64,000 nt of DNA from an uncultured bacterium (GTDB lineage Bacteria > Cyanobacteriota > Vampirovibrionia > Gastranaerophilales > Gastranaerophilaceae). The notes below the pieces were generated by a model. It was not told the origin of the DNA. It ran no database searches and was given only the letters and a program-made list of their open reading frames with translations. The stretch is taken from contig CACYVN010000001.1 of NCBI GenBank assembly GCA_902777855.1, positions 295,066 through 359,065 of the forward strand, read 5' to 3'. Made by a program: the position numbers and the translations under genes. Below are positions 10,486 to 19,753 of this stretch, piece after piece (positions within the stretch are counted from its first letter, which is position 1; every line of letters begins with the position of its first letter).

Positions 10486-11997
10486 ATGAGTAAAGACTTT
10501 ATAAGTATTAATGGGAATGATTATGCTGAGCAGTACAGACAATTTGGGGAAAGAACACTTGAACAATGTCGCCACAGATTACAAAGTTTGAATATTTCAA
10601 TATGGCAAAATGAAAAAGATAAAAAATCAGATGAACCGGAACAAAAAACTGAAACAACAGACAATGAAAATTATGTAAATAACAAACAACGTAACTCGTT
10701 TACACAAATAAGTAATCCTGCGAACAATGCGTATACACATTTTTTGAAAAAAGGCAATAGGAGCATAAGCCGTTCAGACAGTATGCGTAATACCATAATG
10801 AATTCAGGCAGACTTACTTACGCAATGGAAACAATAGATAACCGTCAAAAACAGAATTTGAAATTCTTGGATAAATCCGTATCTGAAGGCGGGAATATCT
10901 CAGGTTCATTAAATTGTTATTATGAAAATGGCTCAAATAGCAGTCAAACAACACTTTTTGGAGAAGTAAAGAACTCTTGGCAAAATAAAAAGAAAAATAT
11001 TTATACTGAATTTAATGCTGCCGCAGGCTACAATAATGAAACAAGGACAGATTCAGAAGAAAAAACAAAAAAAGTTGTCGGTAATGTTTCGTTTAACGCA
11101 AGATTAGACAAGGGAAACTTTAAATATGGAGCAGGTGCTAATTATTATTCGGATACAGATGTCGAAACATTAGATTTCAATATATCAGCAAGAGAAAAAC
11201 GATTAGGCATAGGTGCCGATTTGACAAGACGTACTACAATCACAAGAGATGAAGAAACAGGCGGCAAAAATGTTAAAAATGACATGAAGTTAAAAATTGA
11301 CATTATAAGTAACAAAAACGATAATCCGAAAAATGATGACTCTTCAAATCAGCAGATTAAATTTGAAACAAGAACAAGTGCACTGCCTTCGGAAGTTGAA
11401 GAAGTAAACACAAAAGCACAAGATTTGGCGTCAGTTTATATAAAACCTGAAAGAAAAAATGGTCCTGATGTGGATTTTGAATATAATAACAATCAATGCG
11501 GTGCTACATTTGAATTCAATCATAATGTTATCAAGAAGAACAACAGATTTTTGTCAATTGCACCTGTAGTTGGATTGCACGAATACACTGACCCGACACT
11601 TGACAATAATAATGAATCTTTTGAAATGACAGCAGGTGTTATCACGCAGTTCGGGAACAAATCTTCTAAGGGGCAAACATTCACAGGTACAGTTACTGCA
11701 ATGGCTGACAGAATGGTTAAAAAAGGTTCTGATCCTTATGATACAACATATATACGCGCAAACGCCTACTATAATAATTCAAAAGCAAAATTCAGTGCGG
11801 CTGTTGATGCAGGGATGATTAAATCAGGAGATATTTCTCTTAAATATGCCAATTTAAGTGCAGAAAAACAATTCAGACATTCCGCTCTTGAATTAAGTGC
11901 CGGCATTTCAAAATACGATTATTCGGGTGAAAAAGAAAATTTATTCAATGTATTGGCAACATACAAGTATAATATTCCCTATAAAACCAAAAAATAA
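10486..11997 (+). CDS. Beta-strand-rich hypothetical protein, 503 aa, no signal peptide
   Basis: The first 100 residues are polar. From about residue 135 onward the sequence is a long series of alternating strands (GSLNCYYENGSNSSQ, FNARLDKGNFKYGAGANYYS, KFSAAVDAGMIKSG), reminiscent of outer-membrane beta-barrels. It ends in LFNVLATYKYNIPYKTKK. Unlike a porin it has no signal peptide; the start MSKDFISINGND is soluble. AGGGGA lies 6 nt before the ATG. It converges with the kinase-like gene, with one base between the stops. It could be a barrel-like protein exported by another route or a cytoplasmic beta-solenoid. Function not known. Confidence 0.6.
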   Translation: MSKDFISINGNDYAEQYRQFGERTLEQCRHRLQSLNISIWQNEKDKKSDEPEQKTETTDNENYVNNKQRNSFTQISNPANNAYTHFLKKGNRSISRSDSMRNTIMNSGRLTYAMETIDNRQKQNLKFLDKSVSEGGNISGSLNCYYENGSNSSQTTLFGEVKNSWQNKKKNIYTEFNAAAGYNNETRTDSEEKTKKVVGNVSFNARLDKGNFKYGAGANYYSDTDVETLDFNISAREKRLGIGADLTRRTTITRDEETGGKNVKNDMKLKIDIISNKNDNPKNDDSSNQQIKFETRTSALPSEVEEVNTKAQDLASVYIKPERKNGPDVDFEYNNNQCGATFEFNHNVIKKNNRFLSIAPVVGLHEYTDPTLDNNNESFEMTAGVITQFGNKSSKGQTFTGTVTAMADRMVKKGSDPYDTTYIRANAYYNNSKAKFSAAVDAGMIKSGDISLKYANLSAEKQFRHSALELSAGISKYDYSGEKENLFNVLATYKYNIPYKTKK

Positions 11998-11998
11998 T

Positions 11999-12979
11999 TT
12001 ATAAACCGACAAATTCTTCAAGGTACTGTTTTACAATCTCGACACGTTGCTTAGGTTTGCCGTATAAGCGAACAATTTTATCTATATCGGATGTCACAAC
12101 TCCAACATCAATTTCATTCATTCCCAAAACATCTTGAAATGTTTTTGACCACGTTACCAAATCCAAGCCATTATAACACATCGGAACTTTGTGTCTTGCA
12201 CCTGCAAGGATAAGTTTTTTTGTCAGTTCCTTTCTTAAAGTAAGTAATTTTTCATCAAATACAGAATCATTATCTAAATCCATTTTATTTAAAAAAACTT
12301 CAAGCATATCAGTAACACAATTTCTTGTAGGTTTTTCATACTCGTTAACATCGTCAAGAATACGCAAAGTTTTTCCGCAAAGAACAAAATTATTAGGATT
12401 CAAAAAATCAAAAAAGTAAGATTTATTTTTTGTGCACATTTTGTTGAGTTGAGCAAAATCTTTTGCTATTCCGTCGAAACTTCTTTGCGGAAGTTTTGCA
12501 AATTTGGGTAAATAGATTTTACTGTAATATTCATAACATTCTTCTTTTGTATGCGTTTTTGAAAATTCAACAGGTACTCCGACAGGAATGGATTTTCCCT
12601 TTGAATATACATTTTTTAAGATTGCCATATCTTCACCAATATTATTGTAAATTTTTGCAATTGCTTCTCCGAAATAATGTTTTAAATGCCCAAATTTTCT
12701 CCTGCGCACAAGTTCAATTCCGCCAAATTCAGGCTCTAAATACTCATTCCCCCTTTTGAGGACATAGCAGTCATCAATTTTATAAACCGAACCATAAAAA
12801 CCTGAACCGATTTTGGAATTTAAACATACTTTTTGCCCATACATTTCAGCAAAATCATCTAAAAGTCTGCTTGCGCTCTGACGGGTTGTCCGCCTTGTCG
12901 ATAGTGCTTTTTCAAGTTTTTTACCAAATGCGGATTTATACCCCGTAAATGTAGTTGAATATGACGATTGAATTTCCAT
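11999..12979 (-). CDS. Protein-kinase-fold hypothetical protein
   Basis: About 326 residues from the ATG at 12979; a TTG at 13000 would add seven. It contains a glycine-loop-like IGSGFYGSVYKID, then YVLKRG with the expected Lys. Later DFLNPNNFVLCGK resembles a kinase catalytic loop (Asp...Asn), followed by LRILDDV in place of DFG. This order fits a divergent eukaryotic-like kinase or aminoglycoside-phosphotransferase-like fold. The HRD motif is absent, so activity is uncertain. The N-terminus has a TTFTGYKSAFG segment similar to short N-terminal motifs of several other hypotheticals in the window. Neighbours give no clue. Confidence 0.55.
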   Translation of the reverse strand: MEIQSSYSTTFTGYKSAFGKKLEKALSTRRTTRQSASRLLDDFAEMYGQKVCLNSKIGSGFYGSVYKIDDCYVLKRGNEYLEPEFGGIELVRRRKFGHLKHYFGEAIAKIYNNIGEDMAILKNVYSKGKSIPVGVPVEFSKTHTKEECYEYYSKIYLPKFAKLPQRSFDGIAKDFAQLNKMCTKNKSYFFDFLNPNNFVLCGKTLRILDDVNEYEKPTRNCVTDMLEVFLNKMDLDNDSVFDEKLLTLRKELTKKLILAGARHKVPMCYNGLDLVTWSKTFQDVLGMNEIDVGVVTSDIDKIVRLYGKPKQRVEIVKQYLEEFVGL

Positions 12980-13035
12980 ATTTGTATTAAATCCGCTCAA
13001 AAAAAATTTTGCTTACTTATTGCCCTGGTGCGTTA

Positions 13036-13064
13036 TAGACTTATTAATTTGGTTCATATATAAT
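13036..13064 (+). promoter_or_regulatory. Sigma-70-type promoter of the M16 protease gene
   Basis: TAGACT (13036-13041) and TATAAT (13059-13064) are separated by exactly 17 nt, about 105 nt before the M16 peptidase start. Confidence 0.5.
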
Positions 13065-13168
13065 TTTTATAAAAATAACCCTCACCAGTATTCCGAAGAA
13101 TTTAAAATTCAAGAACTGTTCCCTTTCAAAAATAGCGAAGATTGGCGAGGAGGAAAGTGGGTGCGAAA

Positions 13169-15754
13169 ATGAAAAAAACTTTACTTATAACAGCCATTTT
13201 ATTATGTGCAAATATGGTTTGGGGTGCCGGAGCAAAGGTTTTTAAACTTGATAACGGTCAAACCGTTATTATCCAGGAAGTAAGAAATAATCCTATTGTT
13301 ACTATTGATACCTGGATAAAAACCGGTTCAATTGATGAAGATGATTCTAATAACGGGGTCGCACATTTCCTTGAACATCTGTTTTTCAAAGGTACAAAAA
13401 ATCATGCTCCTGGAGAATTTGACAAAATTCTTGAAACTAAAGGAGCAATTACGAATGCTGCGACGAGTAAAGATTTTACACACTATTACATTACAATTCC
13501 GTCAAAAGATTTCGATTTGGCCATGGAACTCCATGCAGATATGCTTTTAAATCCAATGATACCGCGAAACGAAATGGAAAAAGAGCGTAAGGTCGTATTA
13601 GAGGAAATTAACAAAGATTCAAATTCTCCGCAAAAAAAATTATATGAAAGCATTGATTCAATGCTTTATACTAATCATCCTTACAAAAGGCGTGTAATCG
13701 GCAGAAGCGACGTGATTGAAACAATTACAAGAGAAAAAGTTTTAGAATTTTATAATGCACATTATTCTCCATCAAATATGGTTACGCTTGTTGTCGGGGA
13801 TGTTGATACAAACTGTGCTCTGAGTAAAATCAAAGAGGTTTTTAAAGGTGATGTAAAAAAATCGGAAAAGAATGTTTACCCGAAAGAAAAACAATTAACC
13901 GAACAAAAAAAACATGTTGAATACGGTAGCGAGCAATCAGGGTATATGCTTATCGGCTTTAGAGGTACATCAATTTCAGACAAAGATTCCTATGCAATGG
14001 ATATTTTGGCAACGATACTGGGAGAAGGACGTTCATCAGTTTTAAATCAGGTTTTGAAAGAAAAGAAACGTCTTGCATTTTCTGTAGATGCAGGTAATTT
14101 AACATATAAGGATGACGGGATTTTTTATATCAGTGCAAATTTTGAGCCGGATAAATGCAAATCGGTTCAGGATGTAATATTTGATGAAATAAAAAAAATT
14201 CAGGATAAAGGAGTAACAAATGAACAGTTAAGTCTTGCCAAAAATTTGATTGAAAGAACAACATATTATTCAAGAGAATCTGTTTCGAATATATCAAATG
14301 AAATCGGTTATACCGTTGCATTAACCGGGGATATAAAATTTTATGATAACTATCTGCAAAATATAAAAAATGTTTCGGCAGAAGAAGTCAAACGTGTTGC
14401 AAATAAATATTTGGGTGTGAATAAAAGTGCCCTTTCAATACTTTTACCTGATGATAAAAAAGATATTCCGGTTGCGAATAAAAAGATTGAAAATAATACT
14501 TCGGCAAATTTTGTCAGTGAAAATTCTCAAACACAGAAATATAATCTTTCAAATGGTTCAACTCTTTTATACACAAAGAATGATTTTAACGACATAATTG
14601 CAATCAGCATAAGTGCAAAAGGAGGTCAGCTTCTTGAGAATAAGGCCGGAGTAGCACTTGTTACAGGGAACTCACTGATTAAAGGAACAAAGACTTATTC
14701 TCCTGTTGAACTGTCTCTGATACTTGAAGATAACGGGATAAAAATTGTTCCGTCAGTTAGTGCTGATGCGTTTTCAATTTCAGTCCTTACAACAAAAGAC
14801 GAATATGAAAAAACAATAGAAATGCTTAATGAAATAATAAATAATCCTGCATTTGACGAAGTGGAAATCGGAAAAATAAAATCGGATAATCTTAATCAAA
14901 TTAAGGCAAATAAAGATATTCCGCTAAAAGTTGTGCTTGAAAAATACAGAGAATTGATATTCCAAAACAGTCCATACACAATTTCGTCTAATGTACTTGA
15001 AAAAAATCTGCCTGATATATCAAGAGATGATGTAATCAGCTACTATAACAAGATTTTTGAACCCCAAAATATTATAATTTCGGTCAACGGAAATGTTGAT
15101 AAAGACCGAATTGTAAATGATTTTGGTAAAATATTTGATAAACCAAACACAGGTAAAAAATTTGAATATAAAGGTTTTGACAAACTGATTTCAAAACCAA
15201 CCGCACCAAGAATTGCAACACAACATGCGGATACGGAAACTGCGTGGATAATGTTAGGGTGGCAAACCGACGGAATCGACAATCCTAAAGATTATGCAGT
15301 TTTGCAGATTATGGACTCAATATTAGGCGGCGGTATGAGTTCAAGATTGTTTAAAGACCTGAGAGAAAAAGAGGGGCTGGCTTATCAGTTGGGTTCCGGA
15401 TTATCCCAGCATGTTTTAAGAGGCAGTTTTGTACTTTATATAGGCACAAATCCTGCGACTTTAGAAAAAGCAAAAAAAGGTCTGTTTGAAGAAATTAACA
15501 GATTAAAAACCGAATATGTCGGGGATAAAGAGCTTAGAGATGCAAAAGAAAAACTCATAGGTAACTATGTCATAGGGCTTGAAACGAATCTTGAAAAAGC
15601 CGCAATGATAGGCAAATACGAAACAATGGGCTTAGGCTATGAATTTAAAGATACGTATATTGACCTGATAAACAGTGTAACAGATACAGACATAATTGAA
15701 GTCGCAAATAAGTATTTTGACGATAACTATATTTTGTCAGTTGTTACAAAATAA
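13169..15754 (+). CDS. M16 family zinc peptidase, two-domain, exported
   Basis: 861 residues from ATG 13169. That start yields a clean Sec signal peptide (MKKTLLITAILLCANMVWGA). Longer in-frame starts would bury it, although AGGAGG lies 15 nt away, which is far. The first M16 domain has the inverted zinc motif HFLEH plus the downstream Glu region (KVVLEEINKD). The second domain lacks HxxEH but keeps the substrate-grasping segment (SSRLFKDLREKEGLAY). The whole resembles periplasmic PqqL/YmxG-like peptidases with both halves fused in one chain. It probably degrades peptides in the periplasm. It stands alone with its own promoter. Confidence 0.9.
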   Translation: MKKTLLITAILLCANMVWGAGAKVFKLDNGQTVIIQEVRNNPIVTIDTWIKTGSIDEDDSNNGVAHFLEHLFFKGTKNHAPGEFDKILETKGAITNAATSKDFTHYYITIPSKDFDLAMELHADMLLNPMIPRNEMEKERKVVLEEINKDSNSPQKKLYESIDSMLYTNHPYKRRVIGRSDVIETITREKVLEFYNAHYSPSNMVTLVVGDVDTNCALSKIKEVFKGDVKKSEKNVYPKEKQLTEQKKHVEYGSEQSGYMLIGFRGTSISDKDSYAMDILATILGEGRSSVLNQVLKEKKRLAFSVDAGNLTYKDDGIFYISANFEPDKCKSVQDVIFDEIKKIQDKGVTNEQLSLAKNLIERTTYYSRESVSNISNEIGYTVALTGDIKFYDNYLQNIKNVSAEEVKRVANKYLGVNKSALSILLPDDKKDIPVANKKIENNTSANFVSENSQTQKYNLSNGSTLLYTKNDFNDIIAISISAKGGQLLENKAGVALVTGNSLIKGTKTYSPVELSLILEDNGIKIVPSVSADAFSISVLTTKDEYEKTIEMLNEIINNPAFDEVEIGKIKSDNLNQIKANKDIPLKVVLEKYRELIFQNSPYTISSNVLEKNLPDISRDDVISYYNKIFEPQNIIISVNGNVDKDRIVNDFGKIFDKPNTGKKFEYKGFDKLISKPTAPRIATQHADTETAWIMLGWQTDGIDNPKDYAVLQIMDSILGGGMSSRLFKDLREKEGLAYQLGSGLSQHVLRGSFVLYIGTNPATLEKAKKGLFEEINRLKTEYVGDKELRDAKEKLIGNYVIGLETNLEKAAMIGKYETMGLGYEFKDTYIDLINSVTDTDIIEVANKYFDDNYILSVVTK

Positions 15755-15757
15755 AAT

Positions 15758-16270
15758 TTATTTATTATCTTTACCGACATCACTTGCTTTGACTGTAATT
15801 TCAGACGGTTTGCAAATAAACGGATTGTTCTGATACTTTGCCCAGACTACATAAGCTCTGTTGCCTTTAATTTCTGTTGAGCCATTCTTAACGTATTCAA
15901 CTTCTCCTGTTTTGGGGTTGGTTTTCTCAGCATAAATATCAAGCGTATATTTATCAGCTTTTTTTGAACGATCTTTCATTGCTTCATACAAATCATCCAG
16001 CTGAACATCTGTAAATCCGCAGTCCAGTTTATATGCACCCTGTGCAGATGTTATTGTTTCCGAGTATTTGCAAAAACCGTTTTTCCAGCCATGAATTTTT
16101 CTGATTGTTTTAAATTCCATATCTTCATATTGAGAATTAATTGTTTCTTGATAAGCATCGCAATCTCTTATGTGTCTTATAAATTTTCTTGAAAATTTAG
16201 TGTACTCGGATGCCAAAACAGTCGTTCCTGCAATTAATAAAGCCAATGTTATCGCTAATACTTTTTTCAT
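15758..16270 (-). CDS. Secreted hypothetical protein, 170 aa
   Basis: The start at 16270 (MKKVLAITLALLIAGTTVLAS) gives a signal peptide and has GAGGA just upstream; a longer frame from 16285 begins inside the ribosome site. The mature part is Lys/Tyr-rich with four Cys (DCD, FCK, DCG, ICK) that could form two disulfides. No family recognised. It converges with the M16 gene, three bases apart. It is probably periplasmic. Confidence 0.6.
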   Translation of the reverse strand: MKKVLAITLALLIAGTTVLASEYTKFSRKFIRHIRDCDAYQETINSQYEDMEFKTIRKIHGWKNGFCKYSETITSAQGAYKLDCGFTDVQLDDLYEAMKDRSKKADKYTLDIYAEKTNPKTGEVEYVKNGSTEIKGNRAYVVWAKYQNNPFICKPSEITVKASDVGKDNK

Positions 16271-16380
16271 TTGTTCCTCTTTCATTTATATACCATTATT
16301 ATATCAAATTTGATTTTCTTTGCAAAATTTTAAAATCTCATCAGTTTGTATGATTTCAAAAAAAAATAAAATGATAACAT

Positions 16381-16458
16381 AACAATATACTCCTTAGAGA
16401 CTAAGATACACATATCCCTAATCAACAGCAATGCACCTCATGTACATTGCTTTTTTTT
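16381..16458 (+). ncRNA. Possible short transcript or leader ending in a terminator
   Basis: GCAATGCAC...GTACATTGC (one mismatch in nine) followed by eight T forms an intrinsic terminator at 16430-16458. It lies in the divergent gap between the secreted protein and the symporter, about 40 nt upstream of the symporter's -35 box. A plus-strand RNA must enter it, yet no ORF precedes it. The RNA start and identity are unknown. Confidence 0.35.
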
Positions 16459-16499
16459 GTTTAAATTCCCACTGTTTGTACCATTTTAGTCAATATTTA

Positions 16500-16528
16500 T
16501 TGAAATTTTTGGTTTAAAGTTGTATAAT
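16500..16528 (+). promoter_or_regulatory. Sigma-70 promoter of the symporter gene
   Basis: TTGAAA (16500-16505), 17 nt, TATAAT (16523-16528). A near-consensus promoter 42 nt before the ATG at 16571. Confidence 0.85.
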
Positions 16529-16570
16529 GGCAAAGTTATACTACATTTGTTACAAGAGAGGATTTAATAT

Positions 16571-17902
16571 ATGAAACTCCACATGCAGATACTTATTGCG
16601 TTAGGTCTTGGAATTAAGAGAAACTGGCACATATTTTTCGGTATTATAGCCGGGATATTTGTCGGAATATTTTTATATTCTCACTCGGGCAATGTAGGGG
16701 CTTCGGTATTAAATTTTCTGACCTTCATCGGTCAGGTATTTATAAGACTTATCCAGATGGTAGTTATTCCTCTTGTAGTTTCCGCAATTATTATCGGTAT
16801 AACAAGTGTCGGGGATAACAAACAACTTGGTAAATTCGGGGCAAAAATGATAATTTATTTCGGCATTTTGACAACTATAGCAGTTACAATCGGAAGTGCT
16901 TTAGCTTTAATCTTCAAACCCGGTGCAGGCGCAAAGCATTACATTGCTGCAAATATTGCTGCAGATGTCCAATCTCATGTTGCAACAGCAATGCAGCAGC
17001 AACAGGGCAAAATCCTTGATATGTTTTTAGGATTTATACCTAATAATCCTATGGAAGCATTTGCACATGGCAATATGGTTTCAATTATATTGTTTGTGGT
17101 ATTATTTGCACTTGCTCTTGCTAAGGTTGGAGATGTAAACAGACCAATTGTTTCGTTTTTTGAATCGGTGTTTGCCGCAACTATGAAAGTTACAGACTGG
17201 ATTATGTTGTTTGCTGCTCCGGGTGTGTTTGCTTTAACTGCAAGTGCTATAGCAAGTTTTGGTATAAATATTTTCGGACCTATTTCAAAATACTTGTTAG
17301 TATTGCTATTAGGTTTTGCTATTCAAATGTTTATTGTTTATCCTGTATTTTTAAGATGTTTTTCAAAGGTTTCTGCTCCTATGTTATTTTCTGCAATTGC
17401 AGAAGCGACTATGGTTGCATTTGGAACAGCAAGTTCTTCTGCCACTTTGCCTTTGACAATAGCATGTTGCGAAAAAAGAGGTATTTCACATAAAATTTCA
17501 AGTTTTGTTTTGCCGTTAGGTGCGACATTAAACTTTGATGGGACAGCTCTTTTGCAGGTTGTTGCGGTTATATTCTTAACACAGGCTTACGGAATACATT
17601 TAACACCTTATATGGTGATTTCAATTGCGATTTTGGCTATTGTTGCATCAAGTACATGTGCAGGTATTCCCGGTGGCGGCTTGATTACTATTGCACTAAT
17701 ACTTAACGGCTTAGGTTTGACTCCTGAACAACTCGTTGCAGGGTTTGCATTCCTGTTTACAATTGAAAGACTGACAGATATGCTCAGAACCACTCTTAAC
17801 GTTGTTTCTGATGCTGTTGTTGCAGCTACTATTGCCGATAATGAAAATGAAATCAATTATGATTTGCTGAATAATCCGCAAGCTTATGAAGAAATTGCAT
17901 AG
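16571..17902 (+). CDS. Dicarboxylate/amino acid:cation symporter (DAACS family)
   Basis: 443 residues with about eight hydrophobic helices and the two re-entrant hairpins of the GltPh/GltP/DctA family. The HP1 motif SSSATLPLTI, the GATLNFDGTALLQ motif, the HP2 motif GIPGGGL and the TM8 motif TDMLRTTLNVVSD are all present. The Asp, Arg and Asn that bind acidic substrates are conserved (D-x-x-R-T-x-x-N). The protein should import glutamate, aspartate or C4-dicarboxylates with Na+ or H+. Which one cannot be decided from sequence. It has a strong promoter and GAGAGGA upstream. A small ORF follows three bases later. Confidence 0.93.
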   Translation: MKLHMQILIALGLGIKRNWHIFFGIIAGIFVGIFLYSHSGNVGASVLNFLTFIGQVFIRLIQMVVIPLVVSAIIIGITSVGDNKQLGKFGAKMIIYFGILTTIAVTIGSALALIFKPGAGAKHYIAANIAADVQSHVATAMQQQQGKILDMFLGFIPNNPMEAFAHGNMVSIILFVVLFALALAKVGDVNRPIVSFFESVFAATMKVTDWIMLFAAPGVFALTASAIASFGINIFGPISKYLLVLLLGFAIQMFIVYPVFLRCFSKVSAPMLFSAIAEATMVAFGTASSSATLPLTIACCEKRGISHKISSFVLPLGATLNFDGTALLQVVAVIFLTQAYGIHLTPYMVISIAILAIVASSTCAGIPGGGLITIALILNGLGLTPEQLVAGFAFLFTIERLTDMLRTTLNVVSDAVVAATIADNENEINYDLLNNPQAYEEIA

Positions 17903-17905
17903 GAT

Positions 17906-18253
17906 ATGAAAAATTTAATTATAAAAAAATGGATTGAACCATATAAACTTTTGGAAACAGTAAAAAACTATTGCGACTTTATTGATTTGACATTTGACGG
18001 AATGAATAAAATTGTACAGAAAAATAAAATGTTTTCTGCACTTGAAAAAGACGACAAAAGTTTTTCGCTTTATATGAAAAATGTCAATAAATTCTATATT
18101 TTTACCCCAAATAATGAATTTGATTTACTGGCAAAACTGATTGAAATTTTTGGATTTGAACCTGAAGATTATGAAATAAATGAAAATTCTGAAGATGCAA
18201 TATCTTTAGTAGATATGGGCAAATCCGAAGCATCATTTCTTAACATTAATTAA
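17906..18253 (+). CDS. Hypothetical protein, 115 aa, downstream of the symporter
   Basis: It begins 3 nt after the symporter stop, with AGGAT overlapping that stop as the only ribosome site, so translation is probably coupled. The sequence is acidic and aromatic (YCDFIDLTFDGMNK, FDLLAKLIEIFGFEPEDYEI) with no signal or membrane segment. No family recognised. Close coupling suggests co-expression with the transporter but does not show function. Confidence 0.55.
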   Translation: MKNLIIKKWIEPYKLLETVKNYCDFIDLTFDGMNKIVQKNKMFSALEKDDKSFSLYMKNVNKFYIFTPNNEFDLLAKLIEIFGFEPEDYEINENSEDAISLVDMGKSEASFLNIN

Positions 18254-18330
18254 AATAAAAGGCAATTTTTTAATCTCAAAATACTTTATTAATGCATAGG
18301 GGAAAATAGAAAGTAAAAGGGGATTATTAA

Positions 18331-19209
18331 TTGTTTGGTATTTTTGCACCAATAACTTATAATACGGACTTAAGCTCATTATTTGCAGGATATTATACTC
18401 CGTTTTATGCCGGAGGATATTCTCCGTTTGCACCATTATTTAATCCGCAAATGTCCTATTACGGAAACACCGGTATGTATTATTCATATTTTTACAATTA
18501 CGGATGCAATAATTTTTCTAATATATTTTCAACGAATTATGCCCCGCAGGTGAATTATAGCGCATGCGGTGGCGGAACTTCGGTTAAACCATCATCAACT
18601 ACGGTACAAAAATCGAAAACATCATCCGCGATATCCGCATCCTCAACAAGGGCAACCAAACCTGTAAAATCTGTAAGGGAAACAAAAACAGCAGATAATA
18701 AAGTTAGCGTTCCCAAACCTGTTGATTTAGGAACAGAATTTGTATCTGTTGCACGTAAATATTCAAACTGCACTGAATTTGACGGCTCACATTTGAAATT
18801 CTGCAATAATCCGACATGCAAAATAGAGGACCCTGAAAATGAAGAATGGTGTACTGATTTTGTTACTTATGTTGCAAAAGAAGTATACAGGAATAAAGGA
18901 CTTAATCCGCCTGCCGGTTTTGGAGACCATGATGTAAGAACTATGAAAAGCTGGGCAATACAGACTAACAGATTTATACGAACATCAAATAAATCTCAAA
19001 AAGGGAAATTTATTGCAGAAAATATTAAACCCGGAGATATCATGATTATAAATGAAAATAACGCATCCCACACAGGATTTGTAACTAAAATAGATAAAAA
19101 TAGCGGTGTTATACATACAATTGAGGGGAATCGTGATGACAGGGTTAAAGAACACTCTTACAGTCCAAATTATCCTGATTTAAGCGGATTTATAAGATTA
19201 ACTTCTTAA
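18331..19209 (+). CDS. CHAP-domain (NlpC/P60-like) cysteine peptidase/amidase
   Basis: 292 residues, starting at a TTG with AGGGGA 7 nt upstream. The first 90 residues are rich in Tyr, Gly and Pro with no standard signal peptide, then a Ser/Thr/Lys linker. From about residue 130 a CHAP domain follows, with Cys in EEWCTDFVTYVA, His in ASHTGFVTKI and IEGN as the third catalytic position. CHAP proteins cleave peptidoglycan stem peptides or cross-bridges. The 3' end overlaps the convergent coaE gene by 20 nt. Export route is unclear. Confidence 0.8.
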   Translation: MFGIFAPITYNTDLSSLFAGYYTPFYAGGYSPFAPLFNPQMSYYGNTGMYYSYFYNYGCNNFSNIFSTNYAPQVNYSACGGGTSVKPSSTTVQKSKTSSAISASSTRATKPVKSVRETKTADNKVSVPKPVDLGTEFVSVARKYSNCTEFDGSHLKFCNNPTCKIEDPENEEWCTDFVTYVAKEVYRNKGLNPPAGFGDHDVRTMKSWAIQTNRFIRTSNKSQKGKFIAENIKPGDIMIINENNASHTGFVTKIDKNSGVIHTIEGNRDDRVKEHSYSPNYPDLSGFIRLTS

Positions 19210-19753
19210 CAAGACGTTCAAGCTCTTGGGGGGTAGAATTATTATAAATGACAATGTCTGAATATTTGACTTTCCCGTCCTGATTTTGTTGTGATTTCAT
19301 CCTGAGTCTTGCGTATTCTCTGTCGTAGCCGTCTCTTTGCATCAGCCGTTCAAGCCTGATTTTATCATCACAGTATATAAAAACTATTTTGTCAAACATA
19401 TCTTCCATTTTTGTTTCAAAAAGAAGGGGAACAGAAACGAAAATTCTTTCTTTATCCTGATTTTGTTCAAAAAATTCGTTTATTTTTTGTTTGATTTGCG
19501 GGTGTAATATATCCTCTAAAACTTTTTTCAGGTTTTTGTCTTGAAAAACAATTCTGCCTAATTTCCCTCTTGATATGTGACCGTCAGATAAAATATCATA
19601 ATTCTTAAACGCATCAATAACTTCTTTGTTATCATTAAGAAGTTCATGCGCAATTTTGTCGGCATCAATTACAATTTCACCGGCATTTTTGAGTATCTCT
19701 TCAACCGCGGATTTGCCGCTTGCGATATTTCCCGTTATAGCATATTTTATCAT
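19190..19753 (-). CDS. coaE: Dephospho-CoA kinase
   Basis: 187 residues. The P-loop is GNIASGKS at the N-terminus; DADKIAHELL and the lid segment (RLERLMQRDG) match the family. It phosphorylates the ribose 3'-OH of dephospho-CoA in the last step of CoA synthesis. It overlaps the upstream rluB by 4 nt (ATGA) and is the last gene of a three-gene minus-strand operon (ybgC-like, rluB, coaE). Its tail overlaps the convergent CHAP gene. Confidence 0.93.
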   Translation of the reverse strand: MIKYAITGNIASGKSAVEEILKNAGEIVIDADKIAHELLNDNKEVIDAFKNYDILSDGHISRGKLGRIVFQDKNLKKVLEDILHPQIKQKINEFFEQNQDKERIFVSVPLLFETKMEDMFDKIVFIYCDDKIRLERLMQRDGYDREYARLRMKSQQNQDGKVKYSDIVIYNNSTPQELERLVKKLIL

